Origin: Parvimonas sp.
GTDB lineage: Bacteria > Bacillota > Clostridia > Tissierellales > Peptoniphilaceae
Direction of reading: 5' to 3'
DNA length: 9,871 nucleotides
Assembly (NCBI GenBank): GCA_022770425.1
Contig: JALEHY010000033.1
Location: 1 to 9,871 of the forward strand
The translations under genes were made by a program, and so were the position numbers. Each line of letters opens with the position of its first letter. The stretch's first letter is position 1. This document shows, in pieces, positions 1 through 7,209 of the stretch. The notes below the pieces were generated by a model. That model was not told the origin of the DNA and ran no database searches. It worked only from the letters and a program-made list of their open reading frames with translations.

Positions 1-297
1 GTCGGATTTTTAAGTTTAATTACATTTGGAGGAAGAGTTATTAATCATACATCAGATTTATATTATTGGTATAAAGATGTATTTTTAAAGTATTTACAGA
101 TAAATCCATTCGATAATATATTTGTATTATTGACAATATGCTCTGCAATTTTATTATCAAGAGTTATAAATTACAAATTGAATAAGAGATATAGCTTTTC
201 AAAGTTTGATACAGATGAAGAAACAAAGAAAAAATTAGCATTGTATATGACAATATTTACAGCACCGTATATATTTTTCTTTTCGGTAACAATTTAA
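1..297 (+). CDS. C-terminal fragment of an unrecognised membrane protein (5' end outside window)
   Basis: The reading frame is open from the first base and ends at TAA 295-297, giving 98 residues without a start, so the gene begins upstream of the window. Two hydrophobic stretches are visible: about residues 41-57 (IFVLLTICSAILL region) and 80-98 (LYMTIFTAPYIFFFSVTI, at the extreme C-terminus). Between them is a charged loop rich in Lys, Asp and Glu, about residues 58-79. That pattern fits the end of an integral membrane protein. I do not recognise the family and give no function. No clear terminator follows the stop. The next gene has its own promoter, so this gene need not be part of the hpf unit. 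Confidence 0.6.
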   Translation, partial: VGFLSLITFGGRVINHTSDLYYWYKDVFLKYLQINPFDNIFVLLTICSAILLSRVINYKLNKRYSFSKFDTDEETKKKLALYMTIFTAPYIFFFSVTI

Positions 298-483
298 AAA
301 CACAATAAAATTAATCTGAAAGATGAAAGGACGATTGGTTACATAATGTTCGGCAACAAATTAACGATACATTTTACAGTACCAATAACAACATAGGAAG
401 TTTCTAAAATAAGATAATTAATTTTTGAAAATAAATTATAGTAATAAATGACTTTATCGTGATAAATAAATTTTTAAAAAGTA

Positions 484-512
484 TTACTTTTTTATACAAA
501 ATGGGGTATAAT
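484..512 (+). promoter_or_regulatory. Putative sigma-A promoter of hpf
   Basis: A perfect -10 box TATAAT lies at 507-512. Seventeen bases upstream is a poor -35 (TTACTT, 484-489), so strength may rest on the -10 or on an activator. The predicted transcript starts near 519 and has a leader of only about 25 nt, with AGGAGG at 532-537 seven bases before the hpf start. The rest of the 298-483 spacer shows no strong hairpin; only a 6-bp inverted repeat ATTGGT (334-339) / ACCAAT (381-386) was seen. Confidence 0.6.
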
Positions 513-544
513 ATAAATATAAGAAAAGGTTAGGAGGTATTTGT

Positions 545-1072
545 ATGAAATTAAAATTTACAGGTAAAAACATTGAGGTTACAGATGCTTTGAAAGAAGT
601 TACTTTGAAAAAGTTTGAAAAATTAAATAAGTTTTTCAGTGAAGATATTGAAGGAAAAGTGTCTTACAGCGTAATCAAAAATGACAGAATTTTTGAAGCT
701 ACAATTTATTTACCAAACAGTACAATACTTAGAGCAGAAGAAAGCACACCTGATATGTATACTTCAATAGACTGTGTTTTAGATAGTCTTGAAAGACAAA
801 TCAGAAAGAACAAAACTAAATTACAAAGAAAGTATCAAGCTTTGGAAACAATAAGGTTTGAAAAAATAGCCGATAATGTTGAAGATGAAGAACCTGCGAA
901 AATTGTGAAAGTTAAAAACTTTGATGTTGCAATGATGTCTGAAGAAGAGGCTATTTTACAAATGGAGCTTTTAAATCATAATTTCTTTGTATTTAAGGAT
1001 GCCAAAGATGCAAAAGTTAATATTTTATATAAAAGAAAAGACGGACATTACGGGCTTATTGTAGTTGATTAA
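545..1072 (+). CDS. hpf: Long-form ribosome hibernation promoting factor (HPF/RaiA, YvyD family)
   Basis: A 175-residue cytoplasmic protein that, by family knowledge, binds the small ribosomal subunit in stationary phase or stress and pairs 70S ribosomes into inactive 100S dimers. Residues 1-97 form the S30AE/RaiA domain (start MKLKFTGKNIEVTDALKE, then the basic helix RQIRKNKTKLQRK at about 85-97). An acidic linker (residues 110-117, NVEDEEPA region) leads to the C-terminal dimerisation domain at about 120-175, with the typical KNFDVAMMSEEEAILQMELL and the HNFFVFKDA...VNILYKRKDGHYGLI pattern. The length is normal for the long form found in Gram-positives; the short gammaproteobacterial HPF lacks the C-terminal domain. 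The start is set by AGGAGG at 532-537, seven bases upstream. The gene stands alone between its own promoter (484-512) and terminator (1119-1166). Identification is firm. Confidence 0.96.
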   Translation: MKLKFTGKNIEVTDALKEVTLKKFEKLNKFFSEDIEGKVSYSVIKNDRIFEATIYLPNSTILRAEESTPDMYTSIDCVLDSLERQIRKNKTKLQRKYQALETIRFEKIADNVEDEEPAKIVKVKNFDVAMMSEEEAILQMELLNHNFFVFKDAKDAKVNILYKRKDGHYGLIVVD

Positions 1073-1118
1073 ATTTTAAGCTTGTAGACAACAATTTATA
1101 GAATAGATAATTAAAATG

Positions 1119-1166
1119 AAAAACCTTGACGCAAACTAACTTTATAGTTTAAAGTCAAGGTTTTTT
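1119..1166 (+). terminator. Rho-independent terminator of hpf
   Basis: A 12-bp stem pairs 1119-1130 (AACCTTGAC arm) with 1154-1165 (GTCAAGGTT arm) and runs into a T6 tract at 1161-1166. The loop itself contains a nested 6-bp helix, AAACTA 1133-1138 with TAGTTT 1145-1150. It lies 46 bases after the hpf stop. Confidence 0.9.
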
Positions 1167-1222
1167 GTGTGAATTTATTAGTTTTTGAATTAAAATCGGT
1201 GTACATAATGCATTTGGTAATA

Positions 1223-1249
1223 AAAAAAGAAAGCAATGCTTTCTTTTTT
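1223..1249. repeat. Near-perfect 27-bp palindrome, possible bidirectional terminator
   Basis: AAAAAAGAAAGCA is followed by one central A and then the exact complement, so both strands fold into a 12-13 bp hairpin ending in a T6 run (1244-1249 on +; the A-run 1223-1228 supplies T's on -). It lies 58 bases after the hpf terminator. It could be a back-up terminator for hpf or part of a small inserted element. Confidence 0.6.
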
Positions 1250-1575
1250 CATTTTACGGTGATTTGGGGGCACACCGTAAATTTTGGAGAGAGTAACTCA
1301 TCAATGAGTATCTATAATAAAGTAATTGATAGCTTGATAATATTATATACTAATATTTTATCTGATAAAAGTATATCATTTATTTAAAACGTTGTCAAGC
1401 CTTTAGTGTAATAAATTTAAACTTATAATTTTGTATGAAAAATTAAGAGTTTAAAAGAATAAGTATGCTAAAACAACATAAAAATTAAATATTTTATTAA
1501 AGTTTAACACTTTATTTTGTAAAAAAATACAAAATTTTTTAATTTTAATAAAAATTTTTTTATGTAAATAATAAA

Positions 1576-1609
1576 AATTTTCAAAATGAATAAACATTTT
1601 CCCGAAAAA
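1576..1609. promoter_or_regulatory. Possible CodY-like or other repressor site upstream of oppA
   Basis: Two partial matches to the CodY consensus AATTTTCWGAAAATT abut the -35 box: AATTTTCA at 1576-1583 (10 of 15 over the full box) and the dyad TTTTC-CC-GAAAA at 1597-1608, which has the half-sites one base too far apart. CodY control of oligopeptide uptake is established in several Bacillota. Whether this organism has CodY is unknown, and in DNA this AT-rich such matches arise by chance. Confidence 0.2.
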
Positions 1610-1613
1610 TCTA

Positions 1614-1642
1614 TTGACAAATAAAAAAAGCTATATTATAAT
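1614..1642 (+). promoter_or_regulatory. Consensus sigma-A promoter of the opp operon
   Basis: TTGACA (1614-1619), a 17-bp spacer, and TATAAT (1637-1642): both hexamers are perfect. Transcription should begin near 1649, leaving a leader of about 124 nt before oppA. I see no recognisable riboswitch in that leader. Confidence 0.9.
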
Positions 1643-1772
1643 TTAATAGGAATATTGAATAGTAAAGTAATAATACGGAGAATAGATTTTGACAAATATT
1701 ATCGGTTTGTCTCTAAATAAAGTATTTTTATTTGGCTTTTTGTATTCTAAAAAAATTTTATGGAGGAAGGTT

Positions 1773-3323
1773 ATGAAAAAAAGAATAAGCCTTATGATGA
1801 TTTTCTCAATGCTTATGTTATCGTTTGCTGGTTGTTCAGGCGGCTCAGGAAATAAGAGCGGTAATAACGAAAGCGTTGCAGAAGAAACTTTAACTGTTGC
1901 AATGTCAGGTGATGCGATAGCTTTAGACCCTGTTGCAACAAATGACAATCAATCAAGTAACGTTATGATTCAAATTTATGAAGGTCTTCTATATTTGGGA
2001 GATGACGGACAAGTTAAACCGTTATTAGCTGAAAAATTTGAACAAAAAGATCAATCTACATATGTTTTTACTCTAAGAAAAGGAATAAAATTCCATAACG
2101 GAGAAGAACTTAAAGCAAATGACGTTGTATTTAGTTTAAAAAGAGCGATAGAAGCTCCAAACGTTAAGCATTTATTCAATACTATTGATGCAAATACAGT
2201 AGTTGCTAAAGATGATTATACAGTTGAATTTAAATTATCAAGTCCATATTCAGGTATTTTAGCTGCTCTTTGTCATCCGGGTGCATTTATAGTTAATGAA
2301 AAAGCCGTAAAAGACGGTGGTGACAACTACAAGATGAACCCTGTCGGAACAGGTCCTTTAAAATTTGTTTCTTGGACAAAAGCAAATGAAATCAACTTAG
2401 AAAGATTTGATGATTATCATTCAGATAAAGTTGCTTACAAGAGCGTTAAATTAAGAATCATCCCTGAACCTACAAACCGTACAATTGAACTTGAAACAGG
2501 CGGTGTAGATATTTCTTACGATATAGCTGAAAATGATATTTCTAAAGTTGAAGGAAATTCAGAACTTAAACTTTTAAAATCTTTAGATTATGGTACAACT
2601 TACTTAGGATTTAACTGTTCAAAAGCTCCTTTTGACAATCCGAAAGTAAGAGAAGCTATCTCTTATGCTATTGATATGGAAAGTATTGTTAAGGCTGTTT
2701 ACTTGGGTGTTGGTAAAACTGCAACAGGTCCTATGCCTTCAACATTAAAATACTCAATAGCCGATCAACTTCAAGTTAGAAAAAGAGATGTTGCTAAAGC
2801 TAAAGAACTTTTGAAAGAAGCCGGATTTGAAAACGGATTCCAAACTACACTTTCAACAAATGAAAACAAGAGTAGACAAGAAATGGCTACTATAATAAAA
2901 CAACAATTATCAGAAGTCGGTATAGATGTTAGTATTAAAGCGTTAGAATGGTCAGCATTTAATGACTTGTTAAAAAATGCTCAACAAGATATGTTTGAAA
3001 TTGCTTGGATAGCAGACTCACCTGATGCAGATACATTTATGTTCCCTTGTTTCCATTCAAGCGCTAAAGGTGCAGGCGGAAACTATGCATACTTAGAAGA
3101 TAAACAATTGGATGAATTATTGGAAAAAGCAAGAGTTGAACAAAATGATGCAACTCGTGCCGATTTATACAAAAAAGCTCAAGAAAGAGTTTTGGAAATT
3201 TCTGCTTGGGTTCCTCAATATAACAAAGAATTATTAGTAGGTACAAGAAAGAACATCGACGGAGTTAAACTATCTCCATTCGGTTGGTACAAATTAACAG
3301 CTGTTAAGAAAACTGCAAAATAA
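1773..3323 (+). CDS. oppA: Peptide ABC transporter substrate-binding lipoprotein (SBP_bac_5, OppA/DppA family)
   Basis: A 516-residue extracytoplasmic receptor that captures oligo- or dipeptides and delivers them to OppBC. The start is ATG 1773, chosen because GGAGG (1762-1766) lies six bases upstream and because it yields a proper lipoprotein signal: MKKR, a hydrophobic core, then lipobox SFAGC with lipidated Cys21 (Phe at -3 is less usual than Leu). A longer frame reaches a TTG at 1689 but has no ribosome-binding site and would bury the signal peptide. A Ser/Gly/Asn linker (22-34) precedes the SBP_bac_5 fold. Family hallmarks are YVFTLRKGIKFHNGEELKAN at 97-116, the NPVGTGPLKFVSW region at 189-201, and KVREAISYAIDMESIV at 291-306. 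Length is typical. First gene of an operon with oppBCDF; a hairpin at 3334-3374 separates it from oppB. Exact substrate class cannot be told from sequence. Confidence 0.95.
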   Translation: MKKRISLMMIFSMLMLSFAGCSGGSGNKSGNNESVAEETLTVAMSGDAIALDPVATNDNQSSNVMIQIYEGLLYLGDDGQVKPLLAEKFEQKDQSTYVFTLRKGIKFHNGEELKANDVVFSLKRAIEAPNVKHLFNTIDANTVVAKDDYTVEFKLSSPYSGILAALCHPGAFIVNEKAVKDGGDNYKMNPVGTGPLKFVSWTKANEINLERFDDYHSDKVAYKSVKLRIIPEPTNRTIELETGGVDISYDIAENDISKVEGNSELKLLKSLDYGTTYLGFNCSKAPFDNPKVREAISYAIDMESIVKAVYLGVGKTATGPMPSTLKYSIADQLQVRKRDVAKAKELLKEAGFENGFQTTLSTNENKSRQEMATIIKQQLSEVGIDVSIKALEWSAFNDLLKNAQQDMFEIAWIADSPDADTFMFPCFHSSAKGAGGNYAYLEDKQLDELLEKARVEQNDATRADLYKKAQERVLEISAWVPQYNKELLVGTRKNIDGVKLSPFGWYKLTAVKKTAK

Positions 3324-3333
3324 TTTTTAGAAA

Positions 3334-3374
3334 ATTCCGAATAAAAGATGGGAAACCATCTTTTATTTTGGAAT
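3334..3374 (+). promoter_or_regulatory. Intercistronic stem-loop between oppA and oppB
   Basis: AATAAAAGATGG (3340-3351) pairs with CCATCTTTTATT (3356-3367) around a GAAA tetraloop (3352-3355). The helix continues past a G-U pair and a small bulge into ATTCC 3334-3338 / GGAAT 3370-3374. No U-run follows, so it is better explained as an mRNA-stabilising or processing hairpin, or partial terminator, that keeps oppA mRNA in excess over the membrane genes. Confidence 0.8.
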
Positions 3375-3393
3375 AGATATTGGAAGGTGCTAT

Positions 3394-4323
3394 ATGATTA
3401 AATATATAATTAAGAGAATACTTTATTTGATACCTATTTTGCTTGGTGTTAGTTTTATCGTATTTGCATTATTGTTTGTAACTCCGGGAGATCCTGCCAG
3501 AAATGCTTTGGGACCTTCAGCGTCAGAACAAGCTGTTATGGAACTTCGAGAAAAAATGGGACTTAATGATTCGTTTGCAAAACAATATTCAAGATATGTG
3601 ACAAAAATTGTGACAAAAGGCGATTTAGGACAATCATACATAACAAAATCTCCGGTTTCTAAGGAGATATCTATGAGAGCTAAGTCTACTTTTAAATTGG
3701 CTGTGCTTTCAATTACATTTGCCGTTGTTTTAGGCATTCCTATCGGAATTATTACGGCTATTAAGCAATATTCTATTTTTGATAATATTACAATGATTTT
3801 TGCATTAATTGGTATATCTATGCCGGTTTTTTGGTTGGGACTGTTACTGATAATGCTATTTTCTGTTTATTTGGGATGGTTGCCTTCTTCAGGCTTTTCA
3901 ACTCCCGCACAAATGGTCTTACCTGCAATCGCACTTGGTTCTCAATCCGTTTCTGTTATTACAAGAATGACAAGATCTTCTATGCTTGAGGTTATAAGAG
4001 CGGATTACATTCGTACTGCAAGAGCAAAAGGTCAAAGAGAAAAAGTTGTAATTTTAAGACATGCTTTAGGTAACGCTCTTATTCCGATAATTACGATAGT
4101 AGGTATTCAATTCGGTCAATTACTTGGCGGTGCACTTATGACAGAAGTAATTTTCTCAATACCCGGGTTAGGAAGACTTATGGTAGATGCGATAAAGATG
4201 AGAGATGCCCCTGTTGTTTTAGGTACAGTTTTATTCGTTGCGTTTACATTCAGTATTGTAAATTTAATTGTGGATTTACTATATACATTTGTTGACCCAA
4301 GAATTAAAACAAAGTATGTTTAG
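3394..4323 (+). CDS. oppB: Peptide ABC transporter permease (OppB/DppB family)
   Basis: A 309-residue inner-membrane channel subunit that pairs with OppC. The N-terminus is the classic OppB form: short basic MIKYIIKRIL, one membrane helix (about 9-30), then VTPGDPA at 29-35 and an extracytoplasmic segment to about residue 98. The BPD_transp_1 core follows, with helices near 100-122, 132-160, 172-190, 226-246 and 274-298. The EAA loop that docks the ATPases is DYIRTARAKGQREKVVILRH at 204-223, with the conserved Gly at 213. The C-terminus DPRIKTKYV is typical. AAGGTG at 3384-3389 is the ribosome-binding site, four bases from the start. It sits 70 bases after oppA across the intercistronic hairpin, and its TAG stop overlaps the oppC ribosome-binding site. 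Confidence 0.95.
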   Translation: MIKYIIKRILYLIPILLGVSFIVFALLFVTPGDPARNALGPSASEQAVMELREKMGLNDSFAKQYSRYVTKIVTKGDLGQSYITKSPVSKEISMRAKSTFKLAVLSITFAVVLGIPIGIITAIKQYSIFDNITMIFALIGISMPVFWLGLLLIMLFSVYLGWLPSSGFSTPAQMVLPAIALGSQSVSVITRMTRSSMLEVIRADYIRTARAKGQREKVVILRHALGNALIPIITIVGIQFGQLLGGALMTEVIFSIPGLGRLMVDAIKMRDAPVVLGTVLFVAFTFSIVNLIVDLLYTFVDPRIKTKYV

Positions 4324-4333
4324 GAGGGGTAGT

Positions 4334-5212
4334 ATGAAAGAAGTAAAAAAAGAACGTTCAAAAAGAGGGAAGTTCAGAAACTTAAAAGATATGTGGATAA
4401 GAATGAGAAGAAATAAACTTGCAATGGTTGGTTTAACTATAATCTGTATTTTGGTTTTAGTTGCAATTTTTGCAGATTACATTGCTCCTTTTGATTATGC
4501 ACATCAAGACTTAAACAATACATTTGCAAAGCCCAATGCTAAAAACTTCTTTGGAACGGACAATTTAGGAGAAGATATTTTTAGCAGAATAGTTTACGGA
4601 TCAAGAATATCTTTAAAAGTTGGTTTCATTTCAGTAGGAATTGCATTGGTTTTAGGAGTAATTATAGGAGCTGTTACAGGATATTTCGGTGGAAAGGTTG
4701 ATAATTACTTGATGCGTTTTATAGATATTTTACAAGCCATTCCTGATATTTTATTGGCAATAGCAATTCTTGCGGCACTTGGCCCAAAACTTGCTAACCT
4801 TATGATAGCAGTAGGGGTTGCGTCAATACCCGGTTATTCGAGAATAGTAAGGTCATCTGTTTTGAGTATCAGAGATATGGAATTTATTGAAGCGGCAAAA
4901 GCAAATGGATCATCTAATACAAGAATTATATTTAAACATGTTATTCCTAACTGTTTAGCACCTATTATAGTTCAAGCTACTTTGGGTGTTGCTTATGCAA
5001 TTATAAATGCCGCAGGACTTAGCTTTATAGGATTGGGATTGGAACCTCCAACTCCTGAATGGGGAGCGATGTTATCGGCAGGAAGAGCATTTATAAGAGA
5101 TTATCCTCATATTACGATTTTTCCGGGACTTGCAATAGTTATTACTATTTTTGCATTAAATGTTTTGGGAGACGGACTAAGAGATGCTTTAGACCCTAAA
5201 TTAAAACGATAG
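4334..5212 (+). CDS. oppC: Peptide ABC transporter permease (OppC/DppC family)
   Basis: A 292-residue second channel subunit. ATG 4334 is chosen because AGGAGG at 4322-4327 (overlapping the oppB stop) lies six bases upstream; an in-frame extension to 4268 would run back into oppB without a ribosome-binding site. A basic cytoplasmic tail (1-28, many Lys/Arg) precedes the OppC_N helix at about 29-50. The signature FGTDNLGEDIFSRIVYGSR follows at 73-91, then the BPD_transp_1 core with helices near 97-118, 132-150, 154-165, 203-225 and 262-280. The EAA loop is EFIEAAKANGSSNTRIIFKH at 183-202. GLGLEPPTPEWGAML (233-247) and DGLRDALDPKLKR at the end are family hallmarks. The overlap of stop and ribosome-binding site suggests translational coupling to oppB. 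Length is normal. Confidence 0.95.
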   Translation: MKEVKKERSKRGKFRNLKDMWIRMRRNKLAMVGLTIICILVLVAIFADYIAPFDYAHQDLNNTFAKPNAKNFFGTDNLGEDIFSRIVYGSRISLKVGFISVGIALVLGVIIGAVTGYFGGKVDNYLMRFIDILQAIPDILLAIAILAALGPKLANLMIAVGVASIPGYSRIVRSSVLSIRDMEFIEAAKANGSSNTRIIFKHVIPNCLAPIIVQATLGVAYAIINAAGLSFIGLGLEPPTPEWGAMLSAGRAFIRDYPHITIFPGLAIVITIFALNVLGDGLRDALDPKLKR

Positions 5213-5222
5213 GAGAGGTACT

Positions 5223-6212
5223 ATGTCAAATTTGTTGGAAATTAAAAATTTAAGTGTTCAATATGATACTGACTCAGGATTAGTCTCCGCAGTTAATAAT
5301 TTGAGTCTGTCTGTTGGAAGAAAAGAAACCTTAGGCTTTGTAGGAGAAACAGGAGCAGGAAAAACAACTACCGCTCTTTCTATTATGAAGTTGATTCAAT
5401 CTCCTCCCGGAAAGATAACACAAGGAGAGGTTATCTTTGAAGGACAAGATTTGTTAAAAGTAAAAGAAAAAGATATGTTTAATATAAGAGGAAATAAAAT
5501 TTCTATGATTTTCCAAGATCCGATGACTTCTTTAAACCCTATTATGACAGTGGGAAATCAAATAAAAGAAGTTTTGGAATTACATCAAAAGTTGAGTAAA
5601 AGCGAACTTGTTGAAAAAACTGCACAAATGTTGGAAATGGTAGGAATAAGACGTGAAAGAATGAACGATTATCCTCATCAATTCAGTGGCGGAATGAAAC
5701 AAAGAGTTGTTATAGCTATGGCCCTTGCCTGTAATCCTGAACTTATAATAGCGGATGAACCTACAACCGCTTTAGACGTAACTATCCAAGCGCAAGTTCT
5801 TGAACTTATGAAAAATTTAAAAGAAAGTTATAACACTTCAATGATACTTATCACTCATGACTTGGGGATTGTTGCTGAAATTTGCGATAAAGTTTCCGTT
5901 GTTTATGCAGGAACTATAGTTGAACATTCAGACGTTGAAAGTTTATATAAAAATCCATTACATCCTTATACAGTAGGTCTTTTCGATTCTATTCCAAGTT
6001 TGGACGAAGATAGCGAAAGACTTAGAGTTATTGAGGGAAACCCACCTGATCCGTCAAATTTACCGACAGGTTGTTGTTTCCATCCAAGATGCAAAAAGTG
6101 TATGGAAATTTGTAAAAAAGTTTTTCCGAAAGAAGTTGAAGTTGAAAAAGGTCATTTTGTAGCTTGTCACTTATATTCTAAACCGGAAGGGGTGAACGAA
6201 AATGAGCGATAA
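5223..6212 (+). CDS. oppD: Peptide ABC transporter ATPase (OppD/DppD family)
   Basis: A 329-residue cytoplasmic ATP-hydrolysing subunit that forms a heterodimer with OppF under OppBC. All ABC motifs are intact: Walker A GETGAGKT (41-48), Q-loop Gln98 in FQDPMTSLNP, signature FSGGMKQR (154-161), Walker B LIIADEP with catalytic Glu179, D-loop TALD (182-185) and switch His212. The C-terminal oligo_HPY extension (about 233-329) carries the cysteine cluster GCCFHPRCKKCMEIC (283-297) plus Cys315 in HFVACHLY. In some solved DppD/OppD relatives these cysteines hold a [4Fe-4S] cluster; I infer the same is possible here. GGAGAGG at 5212-5218 overlaps the oppC stop. The last 11 bases overlap oppF. Confidence 0.96.
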   Translation: MSNLLEIKNLSVQYDTDSGLVSAVNNLSLSVGRKETLGFVGETGAGKTTTALSIMKLIQSPPGKITQGEVIFEGQDLLKVKEKDMFNIRGNKISMIFQDPMTSLNPIMTVGNQIKEVLELHQKLSKSELVEKTAQMLEMVGIRRERMNDYPHQFSGGMKQRVVIAMALACNPELIIADEPTTALDVTIQAQVLELMKNLKESYNTSMILITHDLGIVAEICDKVSVVYAGTIVEHSDVESLYKNPLHPYTVGLFDSIPSLDEDSERLRVIEGNPPDPSNLPTGCCFHPRCKKCMEICKKVFPKEVEVEKGHFVACHLYSKPEGVNENER

Positions 6213-7194
6213 AATTGTAAACGAAAAATCAAATAACGATGAAATTCTTATAGAAGTTAAAAATTTAAAAAAGTATTTTAATACCAAAAAGGGTCTTTTA
6301 CATGCTGTTGATGATTTGAGTTTTTACATAAAAAAAGGAGAAACATTAGGTCTTGTAGGAGAAAGCGGTTGTGGGAAATCAACTGCCGGAAGAGCGATTC
6401 TAAGACTTCATGAACCTACAAGCGGGGAAATCATCATGGACAATGAGAATACTTTGACTTATAAATCCAAAAGCGATATGAGAAAAATGAGACAAAAAAT
6501 GCAAATAGTATTCCAAGACCCGTACTCTTCGCTTAACCCTCGTATGAATACTTTTGATTTGATTGCCGAACCTCTTAGAGTAAATAAACTTACAAAATCA
6601 ACTCAAGAACTTGAGGACAGAGTTTATAATATGATGAAAACGGTAGGCCTTGAAGAAAGACTTGCAGGAGCTTTTCCTCATGAATTGGACGGAGGAAGAA
6701 GACAAAGAATAGGGATAGCCCGTGCATTAATTTTGGAACCTAAGTTTATCGTACTTGACGAACCTGTTTCCGCACTTGATGTAAGTATTCAGGCACAAGT
6801 TTTAAACCTTATGGACAATCTTCAAGACGAGTTTGGACTTACTTATCTTTTCATATCTCACGACTTGAGTGTAGTTAAACACATTTCGGATAGAATTGCC
6901 GTTATGTATTTAGGAAAAATAGTAGAGCTTACAGATTACAAGAGTATTTTTGAAAAGCCTATGCATCCTTATACACAAGCCTTATTATCTGCGATTCCTA
7001 TTCCTAAAGTAGGACTTAAACGTGAGCGTATAATTTTGGAAGGAGATGTTCCAAGTCCTATAAATCCGCCACAAGGTTGCAGATTCTGCGGAAGATGCAG
7101 ACACGCATTTGATAAATGTAAAGAAGTTTCTCCGGAACTTGTTGAAATGGAAGAGGGACATTTTGTAGCTTGTCACTTGTATGAAGAAAAATAG
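6202..7194 (+). CDS. oppF: Peptide ABC transporter ATPase (OppF/DppF family) with altered signature motif
   Basis: A 330-residue partner of OppD. Walker A is GESGCGKS (53-60), Q-loop Gln105 in FQDPYSSLNP, Walker B FIVLDEP with Glu187, D-loop SALD (190-193) and switch His220. The signature reads ELDGGRRQR (161-169): Asp163 replaces the usual Ser and Arg166 the usual Gln of LSGGQ. Since each ATP site combines one subunit's Walker A with the other's signature, the site using OppD's Walker A would be the altered one. I believe this variant occurs in other clostridial OppF proteins, so it is probably lineage-typical rather than damage. The C-terminal oligo_HPY part has five cysteines (293, 296, 299, 306, 324), one more than the usual pattern because Cys296 takes the common His position. 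The start overlaps oppD by 11 bases, with GGAAGGGG at 6185-6192 upstream. Confidence 0.95.
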   Translation: MSDKIVNEKSNNDEILIEVKNLKKYFNTKKGLLHAVDDLSFYIKKGETLGLVGESGCGKSTAGRAILRLHEPTSGEIIMDNENTLTYKSKSDMRKMRQKMQIVFQDPYSSLNPRMNTFDLIAEPLRVNKLTKSTQELEDRVYNMMKTVGLEERLAGAFPHELDGGRRQRIGIARALILEPKFIVLDEPVSALDVSIQAQVLNLMDNLQDEFGLTYLFISHDLSVVKHISDRIAVMYLGKIVELTDYKSIFEKPMHPYTQALLSAIPIPKVGLKRERIILEGDVPSPINPPQGCRFCGRCRHAFDKCKEVSPELVEMEEGHFVACHLYEEK

Positions 7195-7209
7195 AAAATT
7201 ATTTTAACG

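Larger units (their letters stand above)
1167..1613. other. Gene-free AT-rich spacer with several inverted repeats
   Basis: No credible gene is seen between the hpf terminator and the opp promoter; the one open frame (1169-1387) has no ribosome-binding site. The stretch holds a 13-bp palindrome (1223-1249), a 9-bp stem TTTACGGTG 1253-1261 / CACCGTAAA 1273-1281 with a G5-containing loop, and a 6-bp stem ACTCAT 1296-1301 / ATGAGT 1304-1309. It also holds a long imperfect AT hairpin (1416-1455, one mismatch) and an 8-bp stem around a poly-A loop (1514-1535) followed by T's. From about 1500 onward, alternating A- and T-tracts could act as an UP element or bend DNA upstream of the opp promoter. 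The GC content of 1200-1310 is visibly higher than the rest, so it may be a decayed element. Confidence 0.5.

Noticed and set aside
1169..1387. 72-codon open frame on + after the hpf terminator
   Set aside because: No ribosome-binding site. It starts in the terminator's T-tract, runs through three hairpins and has low-complexity content without a recognisable domain.
1689..1717. Second TTGACA (1689-1694) as an alternative oppA promoter
   Set aside because: No acceptable -10 at 16-18 bp (only TCTAAA/CTAAAT), whereas the upstream promoter is perfect.
1689..1772. Upstream TTG start extending oppA by 28 residues
   Set aside because: No Shine-Dalgarno sequence. The extension would disrupt a normal lipoprotein signal, while ATG 1773 has GGAGG at the right distance.
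1643..1948. 101-codon open frame on - across the oppA promoter and start
   Set aside because: Antisense to the oppA signal region, no ribosome-binding site, and composition expected of a shadow frame.
3423..3737. 104-codon open frame on - within oppB
   Set aside because: Fully antisense to a clear permease gene, with no start signals. The shorter - strand frames inside oppA (3064-3246) and oppF (6985-7176) were rejected for the same reason.
4268..4333. Upstream start extending oppC by 22 residues into oppB
   Set aside because: The internal ATG 4334 has AGGAGG at ideal spacing and gives the usual OppC N-terminus.
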